DNA from: Spirochaetae bacterium HGW-Spirochaetae-3
GTDB taxonomy: Bacteria; Spirochaetota; Spirochaetia; Treponematales; UBA12059
Direction of reading: 5' to 3'
Assembly: GCA_002839315.1 (NCBI GenBank)
Contig: PGXV01000012.1
Location: forward strand, 62,001 to 126,000
Length of the DNA stretch: 64,000 nt
The notes beneath the pieces are model-generated. The model was not told the DNA's origin. It searched no databases and saw only the letters and a list, made by a program, of their open reading frames with translations. Both the position numbers and the translations under genes were made by a program. This document shows, one piece after another, positions 8,020-16,615 of the stretch. Each line of letters starts with the position of its first letter. The stretch's first letter is position 1.

Positions 8020-8973
8020 ATGGAAGCGTTCTTGCAGATACTCGTGCTTTTGGGTTTCATGGTGGCGGGCGCCGCGGTTCACCTGCTACGATTGTCGCCT
8101 CCGCCCAAGATCAGCGATCTTCTGATAAAGATCGTCCTGTGGGCCCTGCTGTTCGTCATGGGCTTCCGCCTGGGCAACGCTCGCGAGCTACGCGACAGGC
8201 TGGGGGAGATAGGCTTGCTCGCGATAAGCACGGCTATCGTGTCGGTCGCGGGTACCGTCCTGGCTATATGGATAGCGTACGCCGCCTTGGACGCGCTACA
8301 CTCGGGACGGGAATCGGCAGGCGGAGGCGCCGGCGCCAAGGCCGGTCATGCCAGGACCCGCCTGGACTGGAACCATTTCAAGAGTCCCGCGACGCTACTG
8401 TCGGTGGTCATCGTCGGATTCGCGATAGGCGCGTTCTCGCCCGAGGCCGCCCTGGATTACGGCCGGGTGACGGGGTGGGTGCTCAACGCGCTCCTGTTCA
8501 TGATAGGGCTACAGTTCGCGCAGTCGGGCATATCGCTCCGCTCGGCCTTCGTCAGGGCCGATACGGCGCTGGTTCCGATAGCCACCGTCGCGGGATCGCT
8601 GGCCGGCGGCCTCGCCGTAGCGGCCGTCTTCGGGCTCTCGGCGGGCAAGGGGCTTTCCCTGGCCGCCGGGTTCGGGTGGTACAGCCTCTCGGGCGTACTT
8701 ATATCGGATCTTGGAGACCCCGCGCTGGGTTCGGCGGCCTTCCTCGCCAATATGGCCCGCGAGTCGCTGGCGCTGATCCTTATCCCCGTTCTGGCTACGA
8801 CGAAACGGCCGTACGCCGCTATAGGCGTCGGCGGCGCCACCGCCATGGACGTGACTTTACCGCTCGTCGAACAGTGCCTGGGGCCGGATTCGGTGCCCGT
8901 AAGCTTTACGAGCGGAGCCATACTGTCGCTTCTGGTTCCCGTTCTCGTACCGCTATTCTACGGGTTAGGCTGA
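8020..8973 (+). CDS. lysO: LysO-family lysine exporter
   Basis: Inner-membrane exporter of the LysO (YbjE, DUF340) family, known in E. coli to export L-lysine and the toxic analogue thialysine. The 317-residue protein has about nine hydrophobic segments, and the family signature 'GFGWYSLSGVLISDLGDP' (about residues 225-242) followed by 'ANMARESLALILIPVLA'. A long basic Gly/Ala loop lies near residues 90-115. Only one base separates it from the B3/4 gene, so the two are probably made together. Substrate is inferred from family; the neighbour raises the idea of handling a lysine analogue. Confidence 0.85.
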   Translation: MEAFLQILVLLGFMVAGAAVHLLRLSPPPKISDLLIKIVLWALLFVMGFRLGNARELRDRLGEIGLLAISTAIVSVAGTVLAIWIAYAALDALHSGRESAGGGAGAKAGHARTRLDWNHFKSPATLLSVVIVGFAIGAFSPEAALDYGRVTGWVLNALLFMIGLQFAQSGISLRSAFVRADTALVPIATVAGSLAGGLAVAAVFGLSAGKGLSLAAGFGWYSLSGVLISDLGDPALGSAAFLANMARESLALILIPVLATTKRPYAAIGVGGATAMDVTLPLVEQCLGPDSVPVSFTSGAILSLLVPVLVPLFYGLG

Positions 8974-8980
8974 GCCGGCC

Positions 8981-9241
8981 TCAAGCCTCGGTGCTTTTTT
9001 CAGCCTCATGCAAGCGCTTGTTCTTGGTATAGGCAAGCGATCCCCATACCATTCCGAACGCTATGATCACGAGCGCCGCTACCCACCATTTCAGCGCCAG
9101 CAAATACATCGCCGTATAGAAAACGCCGAAGCATACGCCGCTCAACGCCGTGAAAACGATCCAGGATACCCATATAGGCTTGCCTGCTAATAATGACATC
9201 AGCTTCTCAGCCGGCGATTTCCCGATTTCGCTCATCTCCAT
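8981..9241 (-). CDS. Small two-helix membrane protein
   Basis: An 86-residue protein with a polar N-terminus (about 20 residues), two hydrophobic segments ('WIVFTALSGVCFGVFYTAMYLL' in part, about 25-46, and 'WVAALVIIAFGMVWGSLAY', about 53-71) and a charged tail. No family recognised. It converges with lysO seven bases away and stands alone on the minus strand. Base composition is a little lower in GC than the neighbours. Confidence 0.65.
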   Translation of the reverse strand: MEMSEIGKSPAEKLMSLLAGKPIWVSWIVFTALSGVCFGVFYTAMYLLALKWWVAALVIIAFGMVWGSLAYTKNKRLHEAEKSTEA

Positions 9242-9349
9242 ACTGGCCCCCTTCTCCGTGCGGTACGCGGAACCGCATCAAATCCTAGTATACTGCATAT
9301 TCCAGTCGAAGGCCCGTACGCTACCGTATCATACACGTCGATCCTTCGA

Positions 9350-10141
9350 TCAGTCGTCCCCGATCCTGGAAAGCTCGCTCTCCACCATAGCGAGGCGATC
9401 CTGGAGCGTATGGATGGTTCGCTCGAGCCGTTCCCGCTCCTTGTCGAGCCTCGCCTTCGGGTCGTCCGACGGTCTCTCCGACTTGACCAGCGCCTTGACG
9501 GATTCCGGGCTCTTCCCCGCCTTGAACGCGTCTATCGCTACGGCTCGGGTATCCGGCTTCTTGATGCCCGATACGACCTTCATCGCGTCCCAGCCTATGT
9601 CGGCGGGTATCTGATACGCGTACGCCTTCATCGCGGCGCCGGCGCTCGTCCTGGGCACGCCTATCGCCCGGTCCAGGTAATCCTCGAAGCGGACGAAACG
9701 CTTGCGGCACAGTGCCTCCGCCTCCGCTATCAGCTTGCCGAGGTCGAGCATCAAGCGGCCGTTCTCCGGCATTACGGCCCGTATCCTCTTCGTCATATCG
9801 ACGAATTCCGGGTCGGTCGCGAAGCTGTTCTCGTACGAGCCCTTCTCCTCGGCCTTCTCGAGTAGCTCGTGGAAGATGGCCCAGAACTCGTTGGTGTGCG
9901 CGCGGGCGCCCGGTACGAACGCTCCCCGCTCGCAATGGACATGGTGCGCGTATTCGTGTATGGCCGTGTAGACCAACTGGCCTTCGTTCTCGAAATTCTT
10001 GTTATGGATTAGTATTTCACGGGTCAGGGGTTTATAGAGTCCGTTGACCATTCCGCTTTTCTTGCCGGTAAACACGACGCTGAAGTCGGTCTTGCAGTCT
10101 TCGATGTCGAGTAGCAGCGCCTTTACCTGATCCTGGTTCAT
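9350..10141 (-). CDS. Putative zincin (HEYAH) peptidase-like protein
   Basis: A 263-residue cytoplasmic protein. 'IHEYAHHVHC' (residues 61-70) gives HExxH zinc ligands with a catalytic Glu63, and 'HTNEFWAIFHELL' about 17 residues later could supply the third ligand, a layout like SprT-type zincins. The middle is helical; the last 45 residues (KARLDKERERLERTIHTLQD...) form a short coiled coil. The ATG at 10141 is chosen over an upstream start that adds only Arg-rich residues. It stands alone. Protease activity is inferred from the motif; partner unknown. Confidence 0.65.
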   Translation of the reverse strand: MNQDQVKALLLDIEDCKTDFSVVFTGKKSGMVNGLYKPLTREILIHNKNFENEGQLVYTAIHEYAHHVHCERGAFVPGARAHTNEFWAIFHELLEKAEEKGSYENSFATDPEFVDMTKRIRAVMPENGRLMLDLGKLIAEAEALCRKRFVRFEDYLDRAIGVPRTSAGAAMKAYAYQIPADIGWDAMKVVSGIKKPDTRAVAIDAFKAGKSPESVKALVKSERPSDDPKARLDKERERLERTIHTLQDRLAMVESELSRIGDD

Positions 10142-10306
10142 TCTCGTCCTCCGCCGCGACAATCTACTACGCGTACGGTCGCGCGGGCAAGATCGACCTG
10201 GCGCCGTAGACCTCGAGGGGAAAATGGTTTAGGATAACGGCATCTAGTGCGTCCGCACGGAGGATGCGAAGCCTCAATTCCCCGTTCCAGCTCGAAAGGA
10301 TGAACC

Positions 10307-10531
10307 GTGGCGAAAAAGCCTAATTATTCGTACGAAAAACGCCAGAAAGACCTAGCCAAGAAGAAGAAGAAGGAAGAGAAGCTCAAGAAGAAGCAGGAGC
10401 GGAAGGCCGCCGGCGGAGTAGAGGGCGTCGATTCCGAAGAAGCAGAAGGAACCGAAGAAGACGGCGAATCGGACGAAGCCGAAGATTCCGAAAATTCCGA
10501 AGAATCCGCGGGCCCTAGCGACGAGGCCTAG
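10307..10531 (+). CDS. Small bipolar charged protein (Lys-rich head, Glu-rich tail)
   Basis: A 74-residue protein from a GTG start with AAAGGA 7 bases before it. Residues 1-34 carry about 18 Lys/Arg (KKKKKEEKLKKKQERK), residues 40-74 are almost only Glu, Asp, Ser and Gly. Such proteins are usually disordered and may bind RNA or ribosomes through the basic half; similar Lys-rich small proteins are common in spirochaetes and planctomycetes, but no function is known to me. It lies between the zincin and glutaredoxin genes, convergent with the latter. Confidence 0.6.
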   Translation: MAKKPNYSYEKRQKDLAKKKKKEEKLKKKQERKAAGGVEGVDSEEAEGTEEDGESDEAEDSENSEESAGPSDEA

Positions 10532-10553
10532 TTCCGATCCGCCTGCTCGGGCC

Positions 10554-10781
10554 TCAGCGTAGCGCCCGTTCCAGCTCGGCGGTGTTGAATCCGACGATGA
10601 CGCGGCCGTTGACATCCGTTACCGGTACGCCCATCTGTCCGGATTTCCTGACCATCTCTTCGGCCCTCCTCGGGTCGGCCGCTATGTTATAGTCGTCGAA
10701 TCGAACGTTTCTGGCCTTCAGCCAATCTTTTACCATCCTGCAGTACGAGCAGCTCGGGGTAGAATATACGGCAATCGCCAT
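10554..10781 (-). CDS. Glutaredoxin-family thiol oxidoreductase
   Basis: A 75-residue single-domain protein: 'VYSTPSCSYCRMVKDWL' has the CxxC active site (C11, C14), 'GVPVTDVNG' holds the cis-proline, and 'VGFNTAELERAL' matches the C-terminal helix of NrdH/YruB-type glutaredoxins ('uxx-type'). It is likely a small cytoplasmic redox carrier for thiols. A ribosome site TGGAGG sits upstream of the ATG. It diverges from the secreted-protein gene at 10875 over about 90 bp. Confidence 0.88.
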   Translation of the reverse strand: MAIAVYSTPSCSYCRMVKDWLKARNVRFDDYNIAADPRRAEEMVRKSGQMGVPVTDVNGRVIVGFNTAELERALR

Positions 10782-10874
10782 TGCGCGCCTCCATACATAT
10801 AGAATCTTGAATATAGCGTATTGAATTATCGACCTATCGTCAAGTGTGCGTGCGCCGACTTCCGTCCATGCTGC

Positions 10875-12188
10875 ATGAAGCCTTCATTAGCCTTCCTGTT
10901 ACAGTCTCGTCTCTCGATCGCGCTAGCGCTCGCGGCGATGGCCATAGCGCGTTCCGAGGCATCGCCTCCGCGCTCCGCGCTATCGCTATGCCTGACCGCG
11001 GCGGCCTCTACAATCGACGGCGCCGAGGCCGAGGCGCGTCTACGATCGGACGAAGTCGATATACGCGCCCTCGTCGCCGGGGTCGGCGGCGAGGGCGTCG
11101 AAGCGGGCTTCGCGGCTTCCTTCCCCTATGTCCGCCTCGGGGCGACGAGGCCCGCGGGGCTGGCCGCCTTCGTCTACGGTCCCGCATCGGCCGCGTTCCA
11201 GCTACTTGGCCGGTCCGGCTCGCCGTTGGCGCTCGACGGCCCTGGGGACGCGGCCTATCTCGGCGCGTCGCTCGGCGAGGATTTCGGGATATTCGCCGCG
11301 ACGCCGCTATCCGGCGACGGAACGCTCGGGGAACCGCGCGAGGCGTTCGGCGCCTGGTTGTCGCCGCGGGGCGGGCGGGTCTCGGCGTTGGCGATGGCGT
11401 GCGGGGAACCGGGTCGGGCCGGCGGGCCGAGCTGGTACGACGCGCCGGAACCGCCCTCGAGGCGGGCGTTCGCGGCGGTCTCCGCTCAGACGGCATCCGT
11501 ACCGGCGGCGGGAAGCGTCTGGGCGATCGCGGCCGCGGCCGTCGGTAGCGCCGGATTCCCCGGTCCCGACGCGGCGGCGGGCAGGCTCGAGGCGCGAGCG
11601 TCGTCGGGCCGATTTCGCCTGGAGGCGATCGGCTCGGTCGCCAGCGGATCATGGACGGACCCTGACGGCGCCGCCGCTCCCCGCATCAGGCTTGATTCAG
11701 ACGTACGATACTCGTCTCGCGGGTTCGCGTCGACCCTGGGCTACAGGTACACGGTTGCGGAATCCGCCCTATCCAGATACGCCGTATCGGCCGAGATGGT
11801 GAACCGCCTCGGATTCTCCAGGGTCGGGGCGAGCATGACTCCGGCGACGGATGCCGATGCGGCCGTCGTCGAGCTCGATACGCGCCTGCGGCCGGCCATG
11901 GCGCGGTGGCTTACGCTGTCAAGTTCCTGGCGGGCCGTCGGTGGCGAGGCGACCAGGCTGGACGCATTAGCGTCGATTCGCTTAGGCGACGCGATTCGCG
12001 CGGCGCTGGACTGCGGAGGACGATTATCGCCCGACGGCAGCTTCGCGAAGGGATCGGTGTCCGTATCGAGAGTCGGCCCGCGCGGTTCGTTGTGCTGCTC
12101 GGTCAGGAGCGTCGGGTGGATAGCGTCCGGCGATTTCAGCGACGAGTCCGTCGAGTATGCGGTACGCGCGACCGCTATGCTGAAGTAG
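10875..12188 (+). CDS. Exported protein, probable outer-membrane barrel, unknown function
   Basis: A 437-residue protein. The ATG at 10875 is chosen because it gives a signal peptide (MKPSLAFLLQSRLSIALALA, then AMAIARSEA); an earlier in-frame start at 10821 would put Cys-rich residues in front. The rest is rich in Ala, Gly, Ser and Arg with alternating strands near the end ('RYSSRGFASTLGYRYTV', 'VSVSRVGPRGSLCCSVRSVG'), as in barrels, but I recognise no family. It precedes pncA by 65 bp in the same direction. No clear ribosome site. Confidence 0.5.
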   Translation: MKPSLAFLLQSRLSIALALAAMAIARSEASPPRSALSLCLTAAASTIDGAEAEARLRSDEVDIRALVAGVGGEGVEAGFAASFPYVRLGATRPAGLAAFVYGPASAAFQLLGRSGSPLALDGPGDAAYLGASLGEDFGIFAATPLSGDGTLGEPREAFGAWLSPRGGRVSALAMACGEPGRAGGPSWYDAPEPPSRRAFAAVSAQTASVPAAGSVWAIAAAAVGSAGFPGPDAAAGRLEARASSGRFRLEAIGSVASGSWTDPDGAAAPRIRLDSDVRYSSRGFASTLGYRYTVAESALSRYAVSAEMVNRLGFSRVGASMTPATDADAAVVELDTRLRPAMARWLTLSSSWRAVGGEATRLDALASIRLGDAIRAALDCGGRLSPDGSFAKGSVSVSRVGPRGSLCCSVRSVGWIASGDFSDESVEYAVRATAMLK

Positions 12189-12253
12189 CGACGGTCGGCT
12201 TTACCTGATTTTGATAATCGGCTACTCTGGGACGTACCGGAGGAGGCCCTGGA

Positions 12254-12889
12254 GTGCTTATCGACAAGGGAAGAGCCGCGTTCATCGCAGTCGACGTGCA
12301 GAACGATTTCTGTCCCGGAGGGGCGCTCGCGGTACCGGAAGGCGACGCCGTCGTCCCCGTCGTGAATCGCCTCGCCGAATTCTTCGAGTTGTGCGTGGCG
12401 ACCCAGGACTGGCATCCGGCCGGCCACTCTTCGTTCGCGTCGTCCCACCCAGGCGCCGTTCCCTACGGATCCGCACTGATCGCCGGCAGGGACTCGACCC
12501 TGTGGCCCGACCATTGCGCCCAAGGCACGAGGGGCGCAGAATTCCACCCCGGGTTGAATACGGCCCCGTACCGCCTCGTCATCCGCAAGGGCTTCCGGCC
12601 GGCGCTCGATAGCTACTCGGCGTTCTTCGAGAACGATGGCGCGACGCCGACCGGACTCGACGGCTACCTTCGCGGCCTCGGCGCGCCTACCGTCGTCATA
12701 GCGGGGCTCGCCCTGGATTATTGCGTCTATTACAGCGCCCTGGACGCGGCCCGCCTCGGATATTCGGTATACGTCGCGCGCGACGCCTGCCGATCCGTCG
12801 GCTCGCCTTCCGGCTCGGAGGAGAGGGCGCTGGCCGACCTGTCCTCCAGGGGCGTCGCCATAATCGATTCCATGGAGGTTTTCCGTTGA
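12254..12889 (+). CDS. pncA: Nicotinamidase PncA
   Basis: Converts nicotinamide to nicotinate in NAD salvage. The 211-residue protein has the cysteine-hydrolase triad: Asp14 in 'IAVDVQNDFCPGG', Lys in 'VIRKGFRP' and Cys in 'ALDYCVYYSALDA'; the metal ligands are in 'TQDWHPAGHSSF'. GTG start at 12254 with GGAGGAGG upstream. Its stop overlaps the next start (TTGA), so it is coupled to pncB, which uses its product. Confidence 0.95.
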   Translation: MLIDKGRAAFIAVDVQNDFCPGGALAVPEGDAVVPVVNRLAEFFELCVATQDWHPAGHSSFASSHPGAVPYGSALIAGRDSTLWPDHCAQGTRGAEFHPGLNTAPYRLVIRKGFRPALDSYSAFFENDGATPTGLDGYLRGLGAPTVVIAGLALDYCVYYSALDAARLGYSVYVARDACRSVGSPSGSEERALADLSSRGVAIIDSMEVFR

Positions 12890-14310
12890 ACACGAGCGCA
12901 TTATTCACCGACTACTACGAGCTGACGATGGCCCAGGGCTATTGGAAGCACGATCTAGACACGAAGGCCGTGTTCGACATGTTCTTCCGACGACAGCCGT
13001 TCAAGGGCGGCTTCTCCGTATTCGCAGGCCTCGATCCCCTGCTGGACGCGCTGCAGGAATTCAGGTTCTCCAGCGACGACCTGGCCTGGCTGGAATCCCA
13101 GCGCTGCTTCGAGCCGGCCTTCCTGCGCTATCTCGAGGATTTCAGGTTCTCGGGAGACGTCTATTCGATACCAGAGGGCGAGGTCGTATTCCCTCAGGAG
13201 CCGCTCGTCCGGATCCACGCCGGCCTCATCGAGGCTCAGATCATCGAAGGGCTCGTCCTGAATACCGTCAACTTCCAGAGCCTCATAGCGACGAAGAGCG
13301 CCCGCGTGGCCATGGCCGCCAAGGGTAAGGGCGTCATGGAGTTCGGCCTGAGGCGGGCCCAGGGCTATGACGGCGCCATGTCCGCGTCGCGCGCCGCGTA
13401 CATAGGCGGCGCGGCCGCTACCTCCAATACGCTCGCCGCCAAGGAAATGGGCATTCCCGCGATGGGAACCATGGCCCACAGCTGGGTGATGGCGTTCGAC
13501 TCCGAGCTCGAGTCCTTCGAGGCCTACGCCGACCTGTATCCGGACGGTACGACCCTGCTCATCGATACCTTCGACACGCTCGCCTCCGGACTCCCCAACG
13601 CGATCAAGGTAGGCAAGCGGCTTAAGGCCGCGGAAAAGCGATTCGGCGTCAGGCTCGATTCCGGCGATATCGACTATCTGTCGCGCAAGGTCAGGGCCGC
13701 GCTCGACGCGGAAGGCCTTTCGAACGCGTTCATCGTCGTCTCCAACGAGCTGGACGAGGAGATCATCGAGACGCTCGTTTCCGGGGGAGCTCCCGTCGAC
13801 GTCTGGGGCGTCGGTACCCATCTGGTAACCGGAGGCGACGAGGCGTCCTTCACCGGCGTCTACAAGCTCGCGGCCGTCGAGCGCGGCGGAGTCCTGTCGC
13901 CGACGATGAAATTCTCCGATAACCCAGAGAAGTCGACGAATCCCGGCGTTAAGGACCTGTACCGGCTCTACGACGAATCGGGCTCGGCCGTCGCCGACGT
14001 GATGACGCTGGCCGGAGAGGGCATAGAGCCCGGGAAAAGCGCCAACTACCATCATCCGTCGCTCGATACGAGGCGATTCTCGTACACACCCTGCGGGACG
14101 ATACGTCCCATGCTCGGCAAGGTGATGGAGGCCGGGCGGAGGCTATCACCGGCGGCCAGCATGGACGAACTACGCTCGAGGCGCGTGACGTCGATGCGGT
14201 CCTTCGATCACACGTTCCTACGATTCCTTAATCCGCACGTCTACAAGGTATCTATAAACGACTCGCTACGCGCCCTCAAGCTGGGATTCGTTGAGCGTTA
14301 CAGGGGGTGA
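12886..14310 (+). CDS. pncB: Nicotinate phosphoribosyltransferase PncB
   Basis: Makes nicotinate mononucleotide from nicotinate and PRPP (Preiss-Handler route). The 474-residue protein starts at TTG 12886, which overlaps the pncA stop and has GGAGG 7 bases upstream. Family landmarks: 'ALFTDYYELTMAQGYW' at the start, 'EFGLRRAQGYDGAMSASRAAY' region in the middle (in part), 'GTMAHSWVMAF' with the conserved His, 'RLDSGDIDYLSRKVR' and 'GVGTHLVTGG'. Length fits the long bacterial form. With pncA it forms a two-step salvage unit. Confidence 0.95.
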   Translation: MNTSALFTDYYELTMAQGYWKHDLDTKAVFDMFFRRQPFKGGFSVFAGLDPLLDALQEFRFSSDDLAWLESQRCFEPAFLRYLEDFRFSGDVYSIPEGEVVFPQEPLVRIHAGLIEAQIIEGLVLNTVNFQSLIATKSARVAMAAKGKGVMEFGLRRAQGYDGAMSASRAAYIGGAAATSNTLAAKEMGIPAMGTMAHSWVMAFDSELESFEAYADLYPDGTTLLIDTFDTLASGLPNAIKVGKRLKAAEKRFGVRLDSGDIDYLSRKVRAALDAEGLSNAFIVVSNELDEEIIETLVSGGAPVDVWGVGTHLVTGGDEASFTGVYKLAAVERGGVLSPTMKFSDNPEKSTNPGVKDLYRLYDESGSAVADVMTLAGEGIEPGKSANYHHPSLDTRRFSYTPCGTIRPMLGKVMEAGRRLSPAASMDELRSRRVTSMRSFDHTFLRFLNPHVYKVSINDSLRALKLGFVERYRG

Positions 14311-14326
14311 TGACGGCCGACGGCGC

Positions 14327-15769
14327 TTACCGGCGTCCGCGAAGCCTCGCCGCCAGCCATAGCTTGAGGCCGTAGAGCGAAGCGAGAGCCAACGCGACCA
14401 AGAGGCGCCTGTCCGGTACGGTTCCCGCCTCGACTACGGTCCTTCGGCCGGAGGGCGCGTACTCGTCGGACGGCGGCACGACGACGAACGCCCGCCGGCC
14501 GCCGGCCGCCGCGTACAGGAACCCCTCGCCGACGCGCACGGGCGATGCGCGCGGCCGCGGGGCCGGGGCGACCGCGGCTCCCGAGGCCGCCCGAGCCAGG
14601 TAGAACGGTATAGCCGCCTCCGGAGACGCGAACGATGACTCGCCGAGCGCCAGGTCGGCTTTCCTGTCCATGCCGGCTGCGACGACCGCTCCGCGCGTCA
14701 GCCGCGGCGGTAGCACGTACGGCTCCTCGTCGACGCGCGATACCGATACGAAACCGCGCGCTCCGGCACCGCCTCCGTCCCTTACGACGATGCCGTACTC
14801 GCCGGCGCGCGCCTTCGTTCCGATGCTTCCGAGCGCGGCGACGATGCGCTTCGACAACGCCCCCGAGGCAGACAACGGCTCCGGGCGGCCAGGCGCGGCG
14901 AACGGTAGTCGCCTGCCGTCCCATTGCGCGGCCCAGAGCCCCTGTCCCTTGAACGACAGCTCGAAGCCCGACGGGCTCGGTATAATCTCGTAATCCTCCG
15001 GCTTGGCCCTGCGCATGCTTCCGTCGGCGATCAGTTCCCACAGCGCCTCGATTTCCGCGCCGCCGGCCGTCACGAAGCGAGCGACGCTCCTCTCCCGCTC
15101 GTCGTCCCAGACCGCCGAGGCGAGCGCCAGGTAGCGCGGCGGCTTGGCCGAGAGCCTCCTTACGTCGACGCCGAGCCCTTCCGCCGAGGCGTCGTCCGTT
15201 AGTAGGGTCAGCCCGCCATAGCCCCGCCGCGACAGCTCCGACAGCAGGCCGTAATCCGCGGACATGAACGATTCCGACGATTCGAGGGCCATCGCGAATT
15301 CCTGGGGGCTATCGGCGTCTTCGAGCGCCTCGGTCACGTCGCGGACGGTATTCCGCCGCGTCAGCGGGTCCCAGCCGAGCGTGAATACCGCCTGGCCGCG
15401 CAACGTGCCGTCCGAGAACAATAGTCGCGCCGCCTCGTCAAGCGGACGGTCGCCCCGAAGTCCCGCGAGCATGGAGCGCGACGCGTCGATCGCCGTCGCG
15501 GGCCCCTTCCAGAGCGCTGGCCCCGGGTAGCCTGCTATCGCCAGCCCTACTATGACGGCGCACGCGGCGTCTATCGCCGTGTCGTAATGAAGCCGCAGCG
15601 AACGGAACAGGGCGGCCGCGGGCCTTCCGTCATCTTTCGGCGACAGGAGCTCATGGGGATAATATACCCGCTTGCGAAGGCGTAGCGCGACGAATAACAG
15701 GAGAGCGACCGGCGCGAGCGCCGCCGCGACCGGTCCTACCGCGCCCAGGAGCCCCGAGGCGTCAGGCAT
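14327..15769 (-). CDS. BatA-like membrane protein with degenerate vWA domain
   Basis: Last gene of the MoxR cluster, 480 residues. Two N-terminal membrane segments (about 10-28 and 66-80) flank a short loop 'LRKRVYYPHELLSP', as in BatA-type proteins. 'TAIDASRSM' (about residue 92) keeps the DxSxS part of a vWA metal site, and 'LTLLTDDASAEG' may be the later motif, but the domain looks short and worn. A membrane segment near the C-terminus (about 455-472) ends in Arg residues. It overlaps the DUF58 gene by 8 bases. Role is inferred from cluster: a periplasm-facing partner handled by MoxR. Confidence 0.65.
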   Translation of the reverse strand: MPDASGLLGAVGPVAAALAPVALLLFVALRLRKRVYYPHELLSPKDDGRPAAALFRSLRLHYDTAIDAACAVIVGLAIAGYPGPALWKGPATAIDASRSMLAGLRGDRPLDEAARLLFSDGTLRGQAVFTLGWDPLTRRNTVRDVTEALEDADSPQEFAMALESSESFMSADYGLLSELSRRGYGGLTLLTDDASAEGLGVDVRRLSAKPPRYLALASAVWDDERERSVARFVTAGGAEIEALWELIADGSMRRAKPEDYEIIPSPSGFELSFKGQGLWAAQWDGRRLPFAAPGRPEPLSASGALSKRIVAALGSIGTKARAGEYGIVVRDGGGAGARGFVSVSRVDEEPYVLPPRLTRGAVVAAGMDRKADLALGESSFASPEAAIPFYLARAASGAAVAPAPRPRASPVRVGEGFLYAAAGGRRAFVVVPPSDEYAPSGRRTVVEAGTVPDRRLLVALALASLYGLKLWLAARLRGRR

Positions 15770-16607
15770 AGAGCCGCTCCAGCACGTCCCAATAGACGGG
15801 CGCGCGCGGGCTACCCGGGTCTAGCCGCCTGAAGAACGACCGCGGCGACGCGGCCAACGCGGCGTCGCGAGCGGCGTCGGACGCCAGCCATGCGTCTTCG
15901 TCCGACGCGCTCCACGGCACGACGACGAGCCGGCCGGATTCCGGGTCAAGGACCTCCGCCTCCGCTCCTCTCTCTACGAGGGCGGAGAACGGCGTCCGAT
16001 AGCGTATCAGGAACAGCTCCCCGGACGGCGGCGCGCGTAGCGTCAGGCCGGGCTCGTGGAAATCCGAGAAGATGAACGCGCGCTTCTGCCTGCCGCGCGC
16101 TCGCCAGAGCGCGTACGAGCGGGCCGTATCGGTAACGCCCGAGAAGGGAAGCGCGGAGAGCGCGGCCGCTATCGACGCGTGGCCGCCGGCGTTCTTCGAT
16201 CTCGCCGCGACGCAACGCCTCGATAGTCCCTCCGAGAAGGTCCAGAGCCGAACGCCCATCCCGAGCGAGAGCAGGATATAGGCCATCGAGCCTATGAAGG
16301 TTCGGTACTCGTCGACGGGCGCGCATCCCATGCTCGCCGACGAATCTACGAGGAACGCGACCTCGTCGTCCGACTCGTCGTAGAACTCCTTGACGAAGGC
16401 CCGGTCGGAGCGCCCGTACAGCTTCCAGTCTATGGCCCGCGGATCGTCGAAGGGCTGGTACTCGCGTATGCTCTTCAGGTCGTAGCTCGCGCCCGAGCGG
16501 CGGTACATAGGATCCTTGGCCGCGATGGAATCCGGCAGGCGCGCTCGGAAGTCCCTCCTCGCGAAGGCGGCCGCGATCGCGGCGCATTCCGGGTCTATGA
16601 ACGTCAC
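15762..16607 (-). CDS. DUF58 protein (MoxR partner with vWA-like fold)
   Basis: A 281-residue protein of the DUF58 family, nearly always encoded next to MoxR ATPases. The signature is 'YDLKSIREYQPFDDPRAIDW' followed by 'KLYGRSDRAFVKEFYDE' (about residues 42-78), then 'VAFLVDSSASMG' with a DxSxS metal-site motif and 'KRAFIFSDFHEP'. It is soluble, unlike membrane-anchored relatives. It starts 8 bases after the moxR stop and overlaps the next gene by 8 bases. Molecular role of DUF58 is unknown; client recruitment for MoxR is the usual idea. Confidence 0.88.
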   Translation of the reverse strand: MTFIDPECAAIAAAFARRDFRARLPDSIAAKDPMYRRSGASYDLKSIREYQPFDDPRAIDWKLYGRSDRAFVKEFYDESDDEVAFLVDSSASMGCAPVDEYRTFIGSMAYILLSLGMGVRLWTFSEGLSRRCVAARSKNAGGHASIAAALSALPFSGVTDTARSYALWRARGRQKRAFIFSDFHEPGLTLRAPPSGELFLIRYRTPFSALVERGAEAEVLDPESGRLVVVPWSASDEDAWLASDAARDAALAASPRSFFRRLDPGSPRAPVYWDVLERLYA

Positions 16608-16615
16608 CGCGGCCC

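Noticed and set aside
11741-12901. A 386-codon minus-strand frame across the secreted protein and pncA
   Set aside because: No ribosome site or recognisable motif, and pncA on the other strand keeps all catalytic residues.
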